A DNA stretch of 64,000 nucleotides from Flavobacterium lipolyticum (GCF_020905335.1 NZ_JAJJMN010000002.1:620001-684000), one strand, 5' to 3'; counted from the first letter of the stretch, positions 9,829-18,782 are shown. The notes: a model not told the origin generated them from the letters alone. Numbers and translations: made by a program.

Positions 9829-9970
9829 TTTTTAAACACATAGAAACACAGACTCTGATTTTTCGAAAGACGTTTCGCTTAGTTAAAAAGCATAGGATTT
9901 ACTATGTTTATTTATACAAATGAAATGCCTTACCACGGTAACAAAATTATGTTTCTATGTGTTTATATAA
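9829..9970. repeat. Dispersed intergenic element with 15-bp inverted ends
   Basis: The arms AAACACATAGAAACA (9834-9848) and TGTTTCTATGTGTTT (9950-9964) are perfect inverted repeats about 100 bases apart. Between them are GACGTTTCGCTTAG and AAAAAGCATAG. Related text occurs at 35950-36015 and, inverted, at 43020-43070. It contains no reading frame. Confidence 0.55.
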
Positions 9971-9999
9971 AAACTTTCTAAGCAGCTTCCAAATACAAC

Positions 10000-10701
10000 A
10001 TGATGAACAACATATTTTCGAACAACAATCAAATTGGAGTAGTAGCTACTTTCTCTGAATTGGTACAGACCCATTTCAAGGGAGAAAGGAACGCACTGTG
10101 CTGGTACAGAAATTTGGACGGTGATTTTAACGAAATTGTAGCTAAATTATCCTTAGAAGAAAATATCACAGTAGTTTATCCCGAAGATCTAATCGCACTC
10201 CAACTCACCGAAAAGGGGAGTATAGCCAGAGAAGTTATCTTAAACGATTTACAACTATTAACTGATTTTGGAGCTTCGCCCTCACTTAATTTACTAAAGT
10301 GTTACGAACGTGATGACGAATTTGATTTCATCTCGACAGATGTGTATTCGTTTCATGTAGATCGTTCGCCCATTGCAACCGATACTTTTTTATGTACCTA
10401 CCACGGAGCAGCAAGTGATATTGTTTCTAATTCGCAGGCAGAACAAAAAATCCTAATTCCGGAAATCCGTGAAAAATTACAAGAGCTGCACGATGGACCA
10501 CCGGAAGAATTCGAAAGTTTTCTAGAAGAAAATTATTTCGATTTGCATTATCAGTTACATCCCAATGCAGCACCAGTTAATTTAGGCTTGGGTCATCTTT
10601 GGCGTCTGGCTGTAGACCATCCCAAACAACAAGTACTGCCATGTATTCACAGAGCACCCATAGAAAACGATGGAGAGTATCGATTGTTGTTGATTTGTTG
10701 A
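10000..10701 (+). CDS. DUF1826-like protein
   Basis: The protein has 233 residues and no signal peptide or membrane segment. FHVDRSPIATDTFLCTYHG and a C-terminal CIHRAPIENDGEYRLLLIC resemble the conserved patterns of DUF1826 proteins, where a HxD segment, a CTY-G segment and an HR-P...RLLL end are shared. In proteobacteria that family is often found next to zinc-responsive CobW-type GTPase genes; none is present here. The function is unknown; the HxD and His residues might bind metal, which is inference. The gene is monocistronic and not closely linked to its neighbours. Confidence 0.6.
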   Translation: MMNNIFSNNNQIGVVATFSELVQTHFKGERNALCWYRNLDGDFNEIVAKLSLEENITVVYPEDLIALQLTEKGSIAREVILNDLQLLTDFGASPSLNLLKCYERDDEFDFISTDVYSFHVDRSPIATDTFLCTYHGAASDIVSNSQAEQKILIPEIREKLQELHDGPPEEFESFLEENYFDLHYQLHPNAAPVNLGLGHLWRLAVDHPKQQVLPCIHRAPIENDGEYRLLLIC

Positions 10702-10769
10702 TGGAATATTTATGATTTAGTATCAATTTTAACTACAAAAGCAATAAATTATAGATTCAGAAAAAAGAT

Positions 10770-11975
10770 ATGAATAAGTTAATAGGTTGGTTTCAAGGTG
10801 TTACAGAAAGAGGAAATGCAAAGAAAATATCTGATATCCATTTTAAAGATGAGAATTTTAAAAAAATGATATCTGATCTAAAAATTGATTCGTTATTGAA
10901 AGTAACTGAACTCAATTGCGAGGGGTATAACTTTATTTGTATAGATGAAATCAAGTATTTTCCTAATCTGGAAGTGCTAACTATAGATTCATTTGATTTA
11001 CAAGAGCTGAACGTGACTTTTAACCCTAAGTTAAAAAAGATTGATATTAAAAACAGTGAGCATCTTACAAAAATTGATTTTTCAAAAAATACCTCTCTTG
11101 AAATTTTAAAACTAGAGAATCTATTTTTAGAAAATTTAAGTTTAAGAGCAAATACAAACCTGAGAAAAATAGTTTTTGATGGTTTAAGTGATATCGATGA
11201 GATAGATTTAACGCATAATATGAATCTTGAGGAATTATATATTTCCCATATGCTGAATTTTAATGCCAGCCTGAATGAAAAAAATAAAAGACTAAAAAAA
11301 ATATATTGTTCATATGGTGGATCATGCAGCTGGAGCGAAAATGGACTTCCTGAATTAGAAGATCTTACTTTAGAAAATGCTGAGATTAGTTCAATAGATG
11401 TTACAAGGCTTTATAAATTGAAGAAATTAGATTTAACTTGGAATCAGATCTCTGAAATTAATCTTTTTAACAACATACTACTAGAAGAATTACGCATTGG
11501 AGATAATGCATTCTCCAACATAAATCTTGAAAAAAATATAAATTTAAAATATCTTCATCTGGGTGGAGATTCTAACAGGTGGTCATATGAAAAGATCAAT
11601 CATGATTTTTTAGATCTCACTAATAACACCAAATTGATTGAATTATTTATTAATTCAATGGGCTTGTCGAATCTGGATCTATCTCAAAATTTATTTCTTA
11701 AAAAACTTTATATTAATGAAAATCCACTAAAATCTATTGATTTGTCAAAAAATGATTTGCTTAATAATTTGAGTTTGCTAAATACAATGTTGGAAGATAT
11801 CAATCTTTCAGAAAATCATAAATTAGAAGAGGTTCAACTACAAAACAACAAATTAAGTTCTATTCAGTTTCCTCTTGAAATGAAAATAAAAAAAATGAGT
11901 TTGTCAAAGGATATGTTGGATAATGTCACTATAGAAAAACTTTTAGCTGAGGGTTTTGTTTTTGAAAAAGATTGA
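10770..11975 (+). CDS. Cytoplasmic leucine-rich-repeat protein
   Basis: The protein has 401 residues made almost entirely of leucine-rich repeats of 20-24 residues (for example LEELYISHMLNFNASL, LKKLDLTWNQISEINL, LKKLYINENPLKSIDL), about ten to twelve in all. The N-terminal 40 residues are helical and there is no signal peptide, so the protein should be cytosolic, unlike the many secreted LRR proteins of Bacteroidota. It starts 68 bases after the DUF1826-like gene. Such proteins usually bind other proteins; no partner is evident. Codon use is more AT-rich than that of the permease upstream. Confidence 0.75.
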   Translation: MNKLIGWFQGVTERGNAKKISDIHFKDENFKKMISDLKIDSLLKVTELNCEGYNFICIDEIKYFPNLEVLTIDSFDLQELNVTFNPKLKKIDIKNSEHLTKIDFSKNTSLEILKLENLFLENLSLRANTNLRKIVFDGLSDIDEIDLTHNMNLEELYISHMLNFNASLNEKNKRLKKIYCSYGGSCSWSENGLPELEDLTLENAEISSIDVTRLYKLKKLDLTWNQISEINLFNNILLEELRIGDNAFSNINLEKNINLKYLHLGGDSNRWSYEKINHDFLDLTNNTKLIELFINSMGLSNLDLSQNLFLKKLYINENPLKSIDLSKNDLLNNLSLLNTMLEDINLSENHKLEEVQLQNNKLSSIQFPLEMKIKKMSLSKDMLDNVTIEKLLAEGFVFEKD

Positions 11976-12361
11976 TATCCTTGGATCTCCAAAGTGTTCA
12001 ATTGAAAAGCAGCACAAATCTTTTTGCTTCAGCACTTCAATAATAACTTTACATTAATACACAAAGCTTGGCTATGTGAAAGAAAGGTATTCCTTTTTGT
12101 ACTCTTTTTTACGCATAGAATCTATGTTTCTATTTGTTTAAATAAAATATTTTGAAATTATCACACTGTGCAAAAGCCTCCTACTTTGTGCATTTTTGTG
12201 TACTTATGTGTTATTAAATTTTATAAATGTCTCCTGACTTTAAATGTTCCTTCTTACTTTATTTTAGTAAATGAATTCTTAATACTGATGTAAGGTAATT
12301 TTAAATATGCCATAACTTTGGCCTTAAGATTAAATCGTTTTTTTGACATAAAAATTTTTTT
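11976..12361. other. Intergenic region with degraded REP-like element
   Basis: About 386 bases without a gene. At 11986-12020 lies a degraded left half of the REP-like family (CTCCAAAGTGTTCAATTGAA). Near 12172-12196 is a diverged hairpin, GTGCAAAA and TTTGTGCA with a 9-base loop, of the same design as the island hairpins. A TATGTTTCTATTTGTTT piece near 12122 resembles the dispersed element at 9.83 kb. Confidence 0.5.
12313..12320 (+). promoter_or_regulatory. Flavobacterial -7 box before the PhoD gene
   Basis: The sequence TAACTTTG matches TAnnTTTG, 41 bases before the PhoD ATG. No clear -33 TTG is seen upstream. Confidence 0.42.
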
Positions 12362-14113
12362 ATGGAAAAGAACAAGGATTTAGGCAGAAGAAGGTTTCTT
12401 AGAAATTCTTTATTGGTTGCCGGAGGAGTTTTCATCGCCCCATTGATTGAAAGCTGCAGTAATGATGATAAACCAGACCATGATGATGCTCCGGATGGAA
12501 TGAAAAACGAAGGTTTTGAAACCGGAGTTGCCAGTTTTGACCCAACTGAAACCGGAGTGATTATCTGGACAAGATATTCAGCAGGCTCTGATGCCGAAAT
12601 TAATTGGGAAATAAGTAAGAATGCTGCGTTTACCGAAATAACCAGAAAAGGACAGGCGGCAGCATCATCTACAAATGATTTTACAATAGCGGTAGATGTT
12701 CAGAATATTCCATCGAATACAAAATATTTTTACAGATTTTTTAATGCCAAAACCAAACAAGTAACCGTTATTGGAGAAACTCGCACATTACCTTCAAAAA
12801 CAGACAGTGTAAATGATGTAAAAATGGCTGTTGTTTCCTGTTCTAATTTTCCGGCGGGACTTTTCAATGTATACGGAGCGATTGCTTCTTCAGAGGCCGA
12901 TGTAGTGGTGCATCTGGGAGATTATATTTACGAATACGCGCCGGGACAGTACGGAACAAATCCGTTTACCAATCCTCTGGGCAGAGAACACAAACCAGCC
13001 AGAGAGATTACAAGTCTTAGCGATTACAGAGAACGCTACAGACAATATAGAGGAGATAAAAACCTGCAGCTGCTGCATCAGAAAAAGCCTTTTATATGCG
13101 TTTGGGACGACCATGAATTTGCCAACGATACTTATAAATCCGGTGCCGAAAACCATCAGCCTTCCGAAGGAGATTTTCAGGTGAGAAAAATGGCTGCTTT
13201 CCAGGCTTATAGCGAGTATATTCCGCTTAAAACAGGAAAAGACTTTAGAATTTACAGAAGCTTTAATTTCGGTACTATTCTTTCCCTTTATATGATGGAT
13301 ACCAGAGTGATTGCCAGAGATAAGCAGCTGAGTTACGGTGATTATATCGATAATAGCGGAAATTTTGACCAGACTAAATTCAAAACCGATCTGTTAAGTA
13401 CCAACAGAAAACTAATTGGAAGCGAACAAATGACATGGCTTGGATCGCAGATCAATGCAGATACCGCTAAATGGAAAGTACTGGGCCAGCAAATCCTGAT
13501 GACCAAAATGCTGATTCCTGCTGAGCTGTTGATGCTTTTGAATCAAATTTTAGGAGAAGTCTCTAAACTAGGAAGCGCAACACCCGCGACTATGAAGGCG
13601 CTTACAACAACAATCTCTCAGCTTGTGGTTATTAAAATGAGACATAAACAAGGAGATCCTTCGTTAACGGCACAGGAAATTGCGAGAGTTACCACGACTT
13701 TACCTTATAACCTGGATGCCTGGGACGGCTATTTTGCCGAAAGAGAACAATTGTATGCAATGCTTTCCGGAAAAAATGTAGTGGTTTTGGCCGGAGATAC
13801 TCACAATGCATGGATGGGTAAACTTACAGATATGCAGGGGAAACGCATAGGAACCGAAATAGCGTGCAGTTCGGTGTCATCTCCGGGATTAGAATCGTAT
13901 TTCGGAATTACTTCAGACCCTACAAAAGCGATAGAACTGGCACAAGCCTTTACCGTGCTGATAGATGATTTAGAGTATGCCAATTTGTACAAACGAGGAT
14001 ACACCTATCTTAAATTTACAGCATCCGGTTCTGAAGCCGAATGGCGATTTGTAGACAGTGTAACCACTGAAACCACCAATACGGTTACAGAAAAAAAATA
14101 TACTATAGCATAG
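12362..14113 (+). CDS. phoD: PhoD-family alkaline phosphatase/phosphodiesterase, Tat-exported
   Basis: The protein has 583 residues. The N-terminus carries a twin-arginine motif (GRRRFLRNSLL) followed by a hydrophobic stretch and Cys32 in LIESC, so it is probably a Tat-exported lipoprotein. The PhoD N-terminal beta domain (about 50-145) has GVIIWTRYS. The metallophosphatase domain has CSNFPAGLFNVYG, HLGDYIYEY, CVWDDHEFANDTYKSG and GDTHNAWMG, all standard metal ligands (Asp, Tyr, His, Asn) of Ca/Fe PhoD enzymes. It releases phosphate from mono- and diesters in the periplasm. I see no Pho-box-like element that I could name with confidence upstream. Confidence 0.9.
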   Translation: MEKNKDLGRRRFLRNSLLVAGGVFIAPLIESCSNDDKPDHDDAPDGMKNEGFETGVASFDPTETGVIIWTRYSAGSDAEINWEISKNAAFTEITRKGQAAASSTNDFTIAVDVQNIPSNTKYFYRFFNAKTKQVTVIGETRTLPSKTDSVNDVKMAVVSCSNFPAGLFNVYGAIASSEADVVVHLGDYIYEYAPGQYGTNPFTNPLGREHKPAREITSLSDYRERYRQYRGDKNLQLLHQKKPFICVWDDHEFANDTYKSGAENHQPSEGDFQVRKMAAFQAYSEYIPLKTGKDFRIYRSFNFGTILSLYMMDTRVIARDKQLSYGDYIDNSGNFDQTKFKTDLLSTNRKLIGSEQMTWLGSQINADTAKWKVLGQQILMTKMLIPAELLMLLNQILGEVSKLGSATPATMKALTTTISQLVVIKMRHKQGDPSLTAQEIARVTTTLPYNLDAWDGYFAEREQLYAMLSGKNVVVLAGDTHNAWMGKLTDMQGKRIGTEIACSSVSSPGLESYFGITSDPTKAIELAQAFTVLIDDLEYANLYKRGYTYLKFTASGSEAEWRFVDSVTTETTNTVTEKKYTIA

Positions 14114-14126
14114 GAATTTTATTCGA

Positions 14127-14370
14127 CAGAATTCCTTATGAAAAGTTGCGCAAATGTCTCTGACTTTGCGCAACTTTTTGCGCTTATAAATTATTACAGT
14201 TTACAAAACTCTTCATTCCCAGTAGAGTCCCTAATGAAAAGCTGCGCAAATGTCTCTGACTTTGCGCTTTTTTTTGCGCTTATAAATTATTACAGTTTAT
14301 AAAACTCTTCGTTCCCGGTAGAGTCCCTCATGAAAAGCTGCGTAAATGTCTCTGACTTTGCGCAATTTTA
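14127..14370 (+). repeat. Three tandem copies of the REP-like hairpin element, upstream of the RAYT gene
   Basis: The unit is about 94 bases and repeats nearly three times. Each copy contains GCGCAAA, the loop TGTCTCTGAC, and TTTGCGC. In the first copy the stem extends to a perfect 11 bp (14144-14154 with 14165-14175). The third copy has GCGTAAA, one mismatch. Between the stems lies a conserved TATAAATTATTACAGTTTA spacer. The downstream copy beyond the RAYT gene (15117-15196) is in the opposite orientation, the arrangement typical of REP sequences bracketing their transposase. Confidence 0.8.
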
Positions 14371-14479
14371 TTAGTTCTTATAAATCAGAATCGTTTCAAG
14401 AGTCTCAGACTCTTTTTCATCAGTTAATAGATATTTAAAAATAAGTTAAATCTTATATTTTTGTAAAAAAGATTTAAAA

Positions 14480-15079
14480 ATGAAAGAGGGATGCATAATT
14501 AGAGATCAAATATTGCCACATTTTATAACTTCAACAGTTGTAGACTGGGTAGATATTTTTACACGTCAGGTATATAGAGATATTGTCATTGAGAGTTTAG
14601 AATACTGCATTGAGAATAAAGGAATGATTTTATATGGTTACATTATTATGAGTAATCATATACATTTAATTATTCAATCTAAACATGGAAAATTATCAGA
14701 TTTAATAAGAGATTTTAAAAAATTTACTGCGAAAAGTATACTTGAAAAAATTCAAAATACCCCTGAAAGCAGGAGAGAATGGATGTTAGAACGTTTTAAA
14801 TTAGCAACCCACAGTCATTCAAGAAATAAAGAATACCAATTCTGGCAGTATGGAAATCATGCAGAAGAAATTTACAGTAATGAGTTTATGTGGTCAAAAT
14901 TAGACTATATACATTTAAATCCTGTAAAGGCCGGAATTGTTGCAAAAGCATCAGATTATATTTATTCAAGTGCAAGTAATTATGTTTATGATTCAGGGCT
15001 CCTAAAAGTTGAAAAAGCTAATAATCCAGTAATGAATGTTTTAGACCATAAATCGTTTGTTCATTATAATAAATATTAA
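14480..15079 (+). CDS. REP-associated tyrosine transposase (RAYT, Y1/HUH family)
   Basis: The protein has 199 residues, a normal length for RAYTs. It contains the HUH metal-binding motif (MSNHIHLIIQ), the conserved KFTAKSILEKIQ helix and the signature LDYIHLNPVKAGIV; a Tyr for strand cleavage is available in the helix between these. Y1 enzymes of this family nick single-stranded REP hairpins. REP-like hairpins flank the gene in both orientations, and the same family recurs through the next 10 kb, which fits a RAYT with its own cognate elements. It appears intact, with no frameshift. Which hairpins it cuts is inferred from position. Confidence 0.88.
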   Translation: MKEGCIIRDQILPHFITSTVVDWVDIFTRQVYRDIVIESLEYCIENKGMILYGYIIMSNHIHLIIQSKHGKLSDLIRDFKKFTAKSILEKIQNTPESRREWMLERFKLATHSHSRNKEYQFWQYGNHAEEIYSNEFMWSKLDYIHLNPVKAGIVAKASDYIYSSASNYVYDSGLLKVEKANNPVMNVLDHKSFVHYNKY

Positions 15080-15116
15080 GTTTTTGGTTAAAAGTCAGAG
15101 ACTTATAGCAGGTTTT

Positions 15117-15196
15117 GTTCTTTCATGAAGACTTGAGTAGGTAGCGCAAAGTCGGAGACATTTGCGCAGCTTTAGAAAAGAACACTGCGGAGAGGT
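15117..15196 (-). repeat. REP-like element, inverted copy downstream of the RAYT gene
   Basis: The stem GCGCAAA (15144-15150) and TTTGCGC (15161-15167) encloses a loop that is the reverse complement type (GTCGGAGACA), so this copy is oriented opposite to those at 14127-14370. Its right end, CACTGCGGAGAGG, is a variant of the CTTTGCRGAGCGGGG end seen in other copies and abuts a gene fragment. Confidence 0.7.
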
Positions 15197-15362
15197 GGAG
15201 AGCTGTGTGTTATTCTTGAGGATAAAATTACTTCGTTGCATACCGAAAGCGCTACAGAGCGTTATCAAACACTTATGGAACAACAGCCCAGTTTAGTACA
15301 GCGTATTAATCTGGGGTATATTGCCTTTTTTTGCGTGTAACACAGGAAACTTTGAGCAGAGT
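15197..15362 (+). pseudogene. Fragment of a Crp/Fnr-family regulator gene
   Basis: The frame starting at 15197 translates to a stretch containing ITSLHTESATERYQTLMEQQ, then LVQRINLGYIAFF; adding one base in the T-run near 15325-15332 continues it into LRVTQETLSRV. This is the linker and start of the helix-turn-helix of a flavobacterial Crp/Fnr regulator (ATERY...LGYIAxxL.(I/V)TQETLSR). The N-terminal cyclic-nucleotide domain is absent, one base is missing in the T-run, and no proper C-terminus follows. It starts immediately after the right end of a REP-like element. Seen: the residual protein similarity by eye. Inferred: family identity. Confidence 0.62.
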
Positions 15363-15411
15363 TTCTTGTTTTTTTAGTCTTTTCGCCAAGCTAAAAAAAA
15401 ATGTAAATCTT

Positions 15412-16536
15412 TTATAACTTATTTAATGGAATTGAAAATACAAGCCTGTATAAAGATCTTACTTTTTTTCCTTCTTCTTCAGCCGGATTCCATTTACCTA
15501 ATAGCTTTAATACCCTTATCAGCTCTTTTCCCGAACCATATTTAGCGTCACTACGTATTTTTATATAATTTAAACTTCCGTCTTTTTCAACTATAAATGT
15601 GGCATAAATTTCAGAATCTGCGCTTTTTTTTAATTCTGTTGGCACTACATAATTCTTTGTCAAAAATAAATACATATTATCTGTACCTTCAGAGTAGCTG
15701 GGAACAACTTTAGTAGATTGGACCGCATAAACATAGTCAGGTTCGCCCGGTTCAAAAACCCTGGTATCTTCGTAACCATAATAATCTTCATAATCTTCGT
15801 AAAGAGCGAACTGTTTATGGAGATAATTATATACTAGGTAATGATACTTTTTATTTTTTTTCAAAAGGATCATAGTAAACATTTGTCTTATTTTTTTTGA
15901 ATATAAAATAGTTGCATTATCAAGCTTTAACAAAGGATTACTGTTAATAAATTCAGAAGCAATTTCTTTAATTCCTGTTTTACTTGTTTCCTGCCATTTC
16001 AAATAATACAGGTTACGTACCTGATTCCTTAGGTTGATAGAGTCTATCAAAGCAGAATATTTTACTTTACGTAAATCATTTTTAATTTTTCCATCACTTT
16101 TAATGAGTTTTGTACCCGTGGAGTCGCTATAAATAAAAAATAATCCTTTATCCTGATTTGGATTTGAGTCCCCTGTACATTCGCCTGATTTTTCAATTCT
16201 TTCCAAAAAGAAACGAATGTGATTATTGTCATTTTGAGTATACTTTCCGTAGGTTCTGGTAAAACAATCGTTACCGCATGGAGCAGAATAACCACTCATA
16301 AATGTATTGTTAGCATTTAGTATCAAATGATTTCCGGTGCTATTCTTATTGCTTTTAGAAAGATAATATTCTGAGTCATCATCCTGTTCTATAAGGTTGT
16401 CAATATGCCATCTGCCAGATAGCGTAACTTTCTGGTTTGAATTCTTAGAATTTTTATTTTCTGAGAATAAATTTTGAGAGTTACAGTTAACTATTGTGCC
16501 TAAAATTAAACAAAAGATATAAATGGATTTTTTCAA
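15412..16536 (-). CDS. Exported protein with C-terminal TonB-like domain
   Basis: The protein has 374 residues with an N-terminal signal (MKKSIYIFCLILGTIVNC; the Cys might be lipidated, but the lipobox is weak). The C-terminal 80 residues resemble the TonB C-terminal fold (EIYATFIVEKDGSLNYIKIR, GSGKELIRVLKLLGKWNPA). This part is closely similar to the small lipoprotein at 31128-31580: both have LTKNYVVP before the domain and YGSGKEL(I/E)RVL inside. There is no membrane-spanning anchor plus proline-rich linker as in true TonB, so energy transduction is doubtful. The N-terminal 250 residues are unassigned. The start sits 20-40 bases from a REP-like end at 16560. Confidence 0.7.
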   Translation of the reverse strand: MKKSIYIFCLILGTIVNCNSQNLFSENKNSKNSNQKVTLSGRWHIDNLIEQDDDSEYYLSKSNKNSTGNHLILNANNTFMSGYSAPCGNDCFTRTYGKYTQNDNNHIRFFLERIEKSGECTGDSNPNQDKGLFFIYSDSTGTKLIKSDGKIKNDLRKVKYSALIDSINLRNQVRNLYYLKWQETSKTGIKEIASEFINSNPLLKLDNATILYSKKIRQMFTMILLKKNKKYHYLVYNYLHKQFALYEDYEDYYGYEDTRVFEPGEPDYVYAVQSTKVVPSYSEGTDNMYLFLTKNYVVPTELKKSADSEIYATFIVEKDGSLNYIKIRSDAKYGSGKELIRVLKLLGKWNPAEEEGKKVRSLYRLVFSIPLNKL

Positions 16537-16559
16537 AGTGTTATTTTTTTTAATGATAT

Positions 16560-16618
16560 ACTTTGCAGAGCGGGGTGATATTGATTGGTTAGCAGTAGTT
16601 TTAATTATAATACTCTGA
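16560..16618 (+). repeat. Right end of a REP-like element with a tiny toxin-tip remnant
   Basis: CTTTGCAGAGCGGGG (16561-16575) is the right end of the island repeat. The bases right after it (TGATATTGATTGGTTAGCAG) closely match those after the repeat at 21009, where they begin a toxin tip (DIDRVAES). Here the frame closes after about 13 codons. Confidence 0.5.
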
Positions 16619-17179
16619 TATTTTAATAATTGTGCTTTTTTCTTTTAGAAAGATCTCTATACCTTCAGAGATTAAATTATCTTCTGGATCATCATCTTTA
16701 AATTCAAAGAAAAATGATGAATCACTATTGTCAATTCTTTTAAACTGACCTTCAATAAGCTTTTTACAATAATTATTAAATTTAAATTTACATGCTACAT
16801 CATTGATTTTTCTTATTAAGGCACTGTCTGATTCCTTTTTAGTGTAAATAGCTGTTTTAATTTCTATCGAACTGACAAAATGGTCACAGCCACCTTTATA
16901 TACAGTTAAAGTATCACCATTAAATACCAGTGTTGCTCTATTATTTTTTGAATCCCAAACATATTTTTTGATTTCAAGTTCGCTTAGCCATTCTTCTGTT
17001 ATTTTTTTGTAATTGTCATCAAATACACAATCTGAATTGTTTTCTAATAGAGCATCATCTACTTTAATAACCGAATCGGATTTAGTTTTTTTTGATTGTA
17101 ATGTTTTCTGTTTATGTTTTTTTTCTGAACAAGAAAGCGTTGTAATTACTATTAATAAATAATAGAATGTTTTTTTCAT
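16601..17179 (-). CDS. Small lipoprotein of unknown function
   Basis: The protein has 192 residues with a lipoprotein signal (YLLIVITTLSCSEKKHKQK). The mature part is acidic and lysine-rich, with four cysteines after the lipid anchor (SDCVFDD, KGGCDHF, VACKF, NNYCKK). I do not recognise a family. It lies upstream of, and on the same strand as, the TonB-C-domain protein, separated by 64 bases that include a REP-like end. Very AT-rich codon use is shared with other island genes. Confidence 0.65.
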   Translation of the reverse strand: MKKTFYYLLIVITTLSCSEKKHKQKTLQSKKTKSDSVIKVDDALLENNSDCVFDDNYKKITEEWLSELEIKKYVWDSKNNRATLVFNGDTLTVYKGGCDHFVSSIEIKTAIYTKKESDSALIRKINDVACKFKFNNYCKKLIEGQFKRIDNSDSSFFFEFKDDDPEDNLISEGIEIFLKEKSTIIKISEYYN

Positions 17180-17296
17180 AAAATTACTCTTAACGCGGAT
17201 ATATTTGTAACGATGTCCGACTTATTTACTTTAAATTAGTTTGGTTGGTCTGATGAATGTCAATGTTTTTTGTTTTCAAAAATAGCACTTTTCTTT

Positions 17297-17361
17297 CATA
17301 AATCTTCACGAGTGGGAGAGTTGAGTAAGTAGAACGCAAAGTCAGAGACATTTGTCGGCGT
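17297..17361 (-). repeat. REP-like element, inverted, degraded
   Basis: The text ACGCAAAGTCAGAGACATTTGT (split as ACGCAAA, loop, ATTTGT) is a degraded hairpin of the family in inverted orientation. It abuts the gene fragment that follows. A second right end, GCGCTTTGCAGAGCAGGG, is at 17491-17508. Confidence 0.6.
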
Positions 17362-17460
17362 GGGATAAACAGTGTACTGATACAAGAGCAATATACCATA
17401 AAACTATTGGTACTGCAGAAAGAAGAGGTAGTATTGAGAGAACGATTATGGAGTAACTAA
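17362..17460 (+). pseudogene. Short 3' gene fragment of unknown origin
   Basis: Between the inverted REP-like hairpin (17297-17361) and another repeat end (17491-17508) a frame ends in SVLIQEQYTIKLLVLQKEEV then VLRERLWSN and a stop at 17458. It has protein-like composition (heptad-like, coiled coil) but no start. It looks like the captured end of a gene, as with the Crp fragment; the source is not recognised. The rest of the 17180-17623 spacer shows nothing else. Confidence 0.35.
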
Positions 17461-17623
17461 ATTAAGATCTTTACCCGGTAGCTTTAAGGTGCGCTTTGCA
17501 GAGCAGGGGATGTGATAAAAAAAAGTTAAAAACGTTCTTTATTTTAAAGTGGCACAGTTCGTGCTTGGAAAGAAAACAATGAATAATCTGAATGCTTAAT
17601 CGGTATTCTAAAAAATTAAAATA

Positions 17624-18646
17624 ATGAAAAGATTTAAATGTATTTATGTTTTTGTAGCGGTATTATTATCAACAATTACATATGGTCAGGAAAGTTTAAA
17701 AATGTTTGTAAAAGAAAGTAAAGTGTCCTGTATGGGTGTTGGCCCTATGGAATGTCTGCAGGTAAAGTATGACAAGGACAAAGAATGGCAGCTATTTTAC
17801 GACCATATTGAAGGTTTTAATTTTGAAAAAGGAAATCGATATGAGATCTTGGTAACAAGAACCAAAAGACAAGAGCCTATTCCTGCCGATGCTTCTGCAT
17901 ACCAGTACAAACTGAAAAGCATTGTTTCGAAAACTCCTGTAAATGCCGAAAAAGGAATTTACAATACCAAAATGATCTTGACCCAGTTAAACGAAAAAAA
18001 GATAACTAACGGGAAAGCATTTATTACGATTAATGACGAATCTGGTACAATAAACGGTAACAACGGATGTAATATCTTCAATGTAAAGTACACAAAGCTT
18101 TCTGCAAAAAATCAAATTAAGACCGATGCTCCTTTTGGAACTTTAATGGCTTGTGAAGGTGAAGGCATGAAATTAGAACAAGACTTTAGCGCTGCAATAA
18201 CAAAGAAAAAGTTCAAAATTGTAAAGAAAAACAATAAAGTACAGTTCAGAAATGGGAAGAACAAAGTGGTGATGGAATTTTCTATACCAACTCAAAATCA
18301 ACTGTGGAGTTTTATTGCAAAAAACAATTGGAAACTAATCGCACTTGAAAATGTTGGACAGGATTACGGAAAGGCTTCTATTAAGTTTAATCCGGCAGAA
18401 AAGAAGGTGAGCGGAAGTACAGGCTGCAACAATTTCTTTGGAACTTATGAAACTACCGGTGATCGTATTTCTTTTGATAAGGTAGCGTCTACAAGAATGG
18501 CATGCATTGGTGAAGAAGGAAACAAAACAGAGCAAAAAATGCTGTATTATTTAAACAATAAAGACTTACGTTTTGATGTAGCCGATCAAACGCTTAATTT
18601 TTATCTTAACGATAGATTGGTCATGATGTTTGGCATTACAAGATAA
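17624..18646 (+). CDS. Exported DUF4377 plus two META domains (HslJ-like)
   Basis: The protein has 340 residues with a signal peptide (MKRFKCIYVFVAVLLSTITYGQ). Residues 25-110 fit DUF4377 (FVKESKVSCMGVGPMECLQV, GFNFEKGNRYEILV). Two META domains follow at about 125-220 and 225-338, each with the family motif: SGTINGNNGCNIFNVKY with LMACEG, and KKVSGSTGCNNFFGTYET with TRMACIG. META/HslJ proteins are envelope stress proteins of Gram-negative bacteria, often with disulfide pairs. The tandem META arrangement with N-terminal DUF4377 is common in Bacteroidota. A strong terminator follows. Confidence 0.85.
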   Translation: MKRFKCIYVFVAVLLSTITYGQESLKMFVKESKVSCMGVGPMECLQVKYDKDKEWQLFYDHIEGFNFEKGNRYEILVTRTKRQEPIPADASAYQYKLKSIVSKTPVNAEKGIYNTKMILTQLNEKKITNGKAFITINDESGTINGNNGCNIFNVKYTKLSAKNQIKTDAPFGTLMACEGEGMKLEQDFSAAITKKKFKIVKKNNKVQFRNGKNKVVMEFSIPTQNQLWSFIAKNNWKLIALENVGQDYGKASIKFNPAEKKVSGSTGCNNFFGTYETTGDRISFDKVASTRMACIGEEGNKTEQKMLYYLNNKDLRFDVADQTLNFYLNDRLVMMFGITR

Positions 18647-18700
18647 ATTCAGTTTTATAAGTCATCTTAAAATAGGGGATGATTTCTTAAAAATAATTGC

Positions 18701-18732
18701 AAAACCAGTGAAGTTAATTCACTGGTTTTTTT
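18701..18732 (+). terminator. Intrinsic terminator after the META-domain gene
   Basis: Perfect 12-bp stem AAAACCAGTGAA / TTCACTGGTTTT with a 5-base loop and a T-run, 55 bases after the stop. Confidence 0.85.
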
Positions 18733-18782
18733 ATTATAGATAATTGGTTTTAAAGTCTGAGACTTTATGGTTCATGTGTTTT

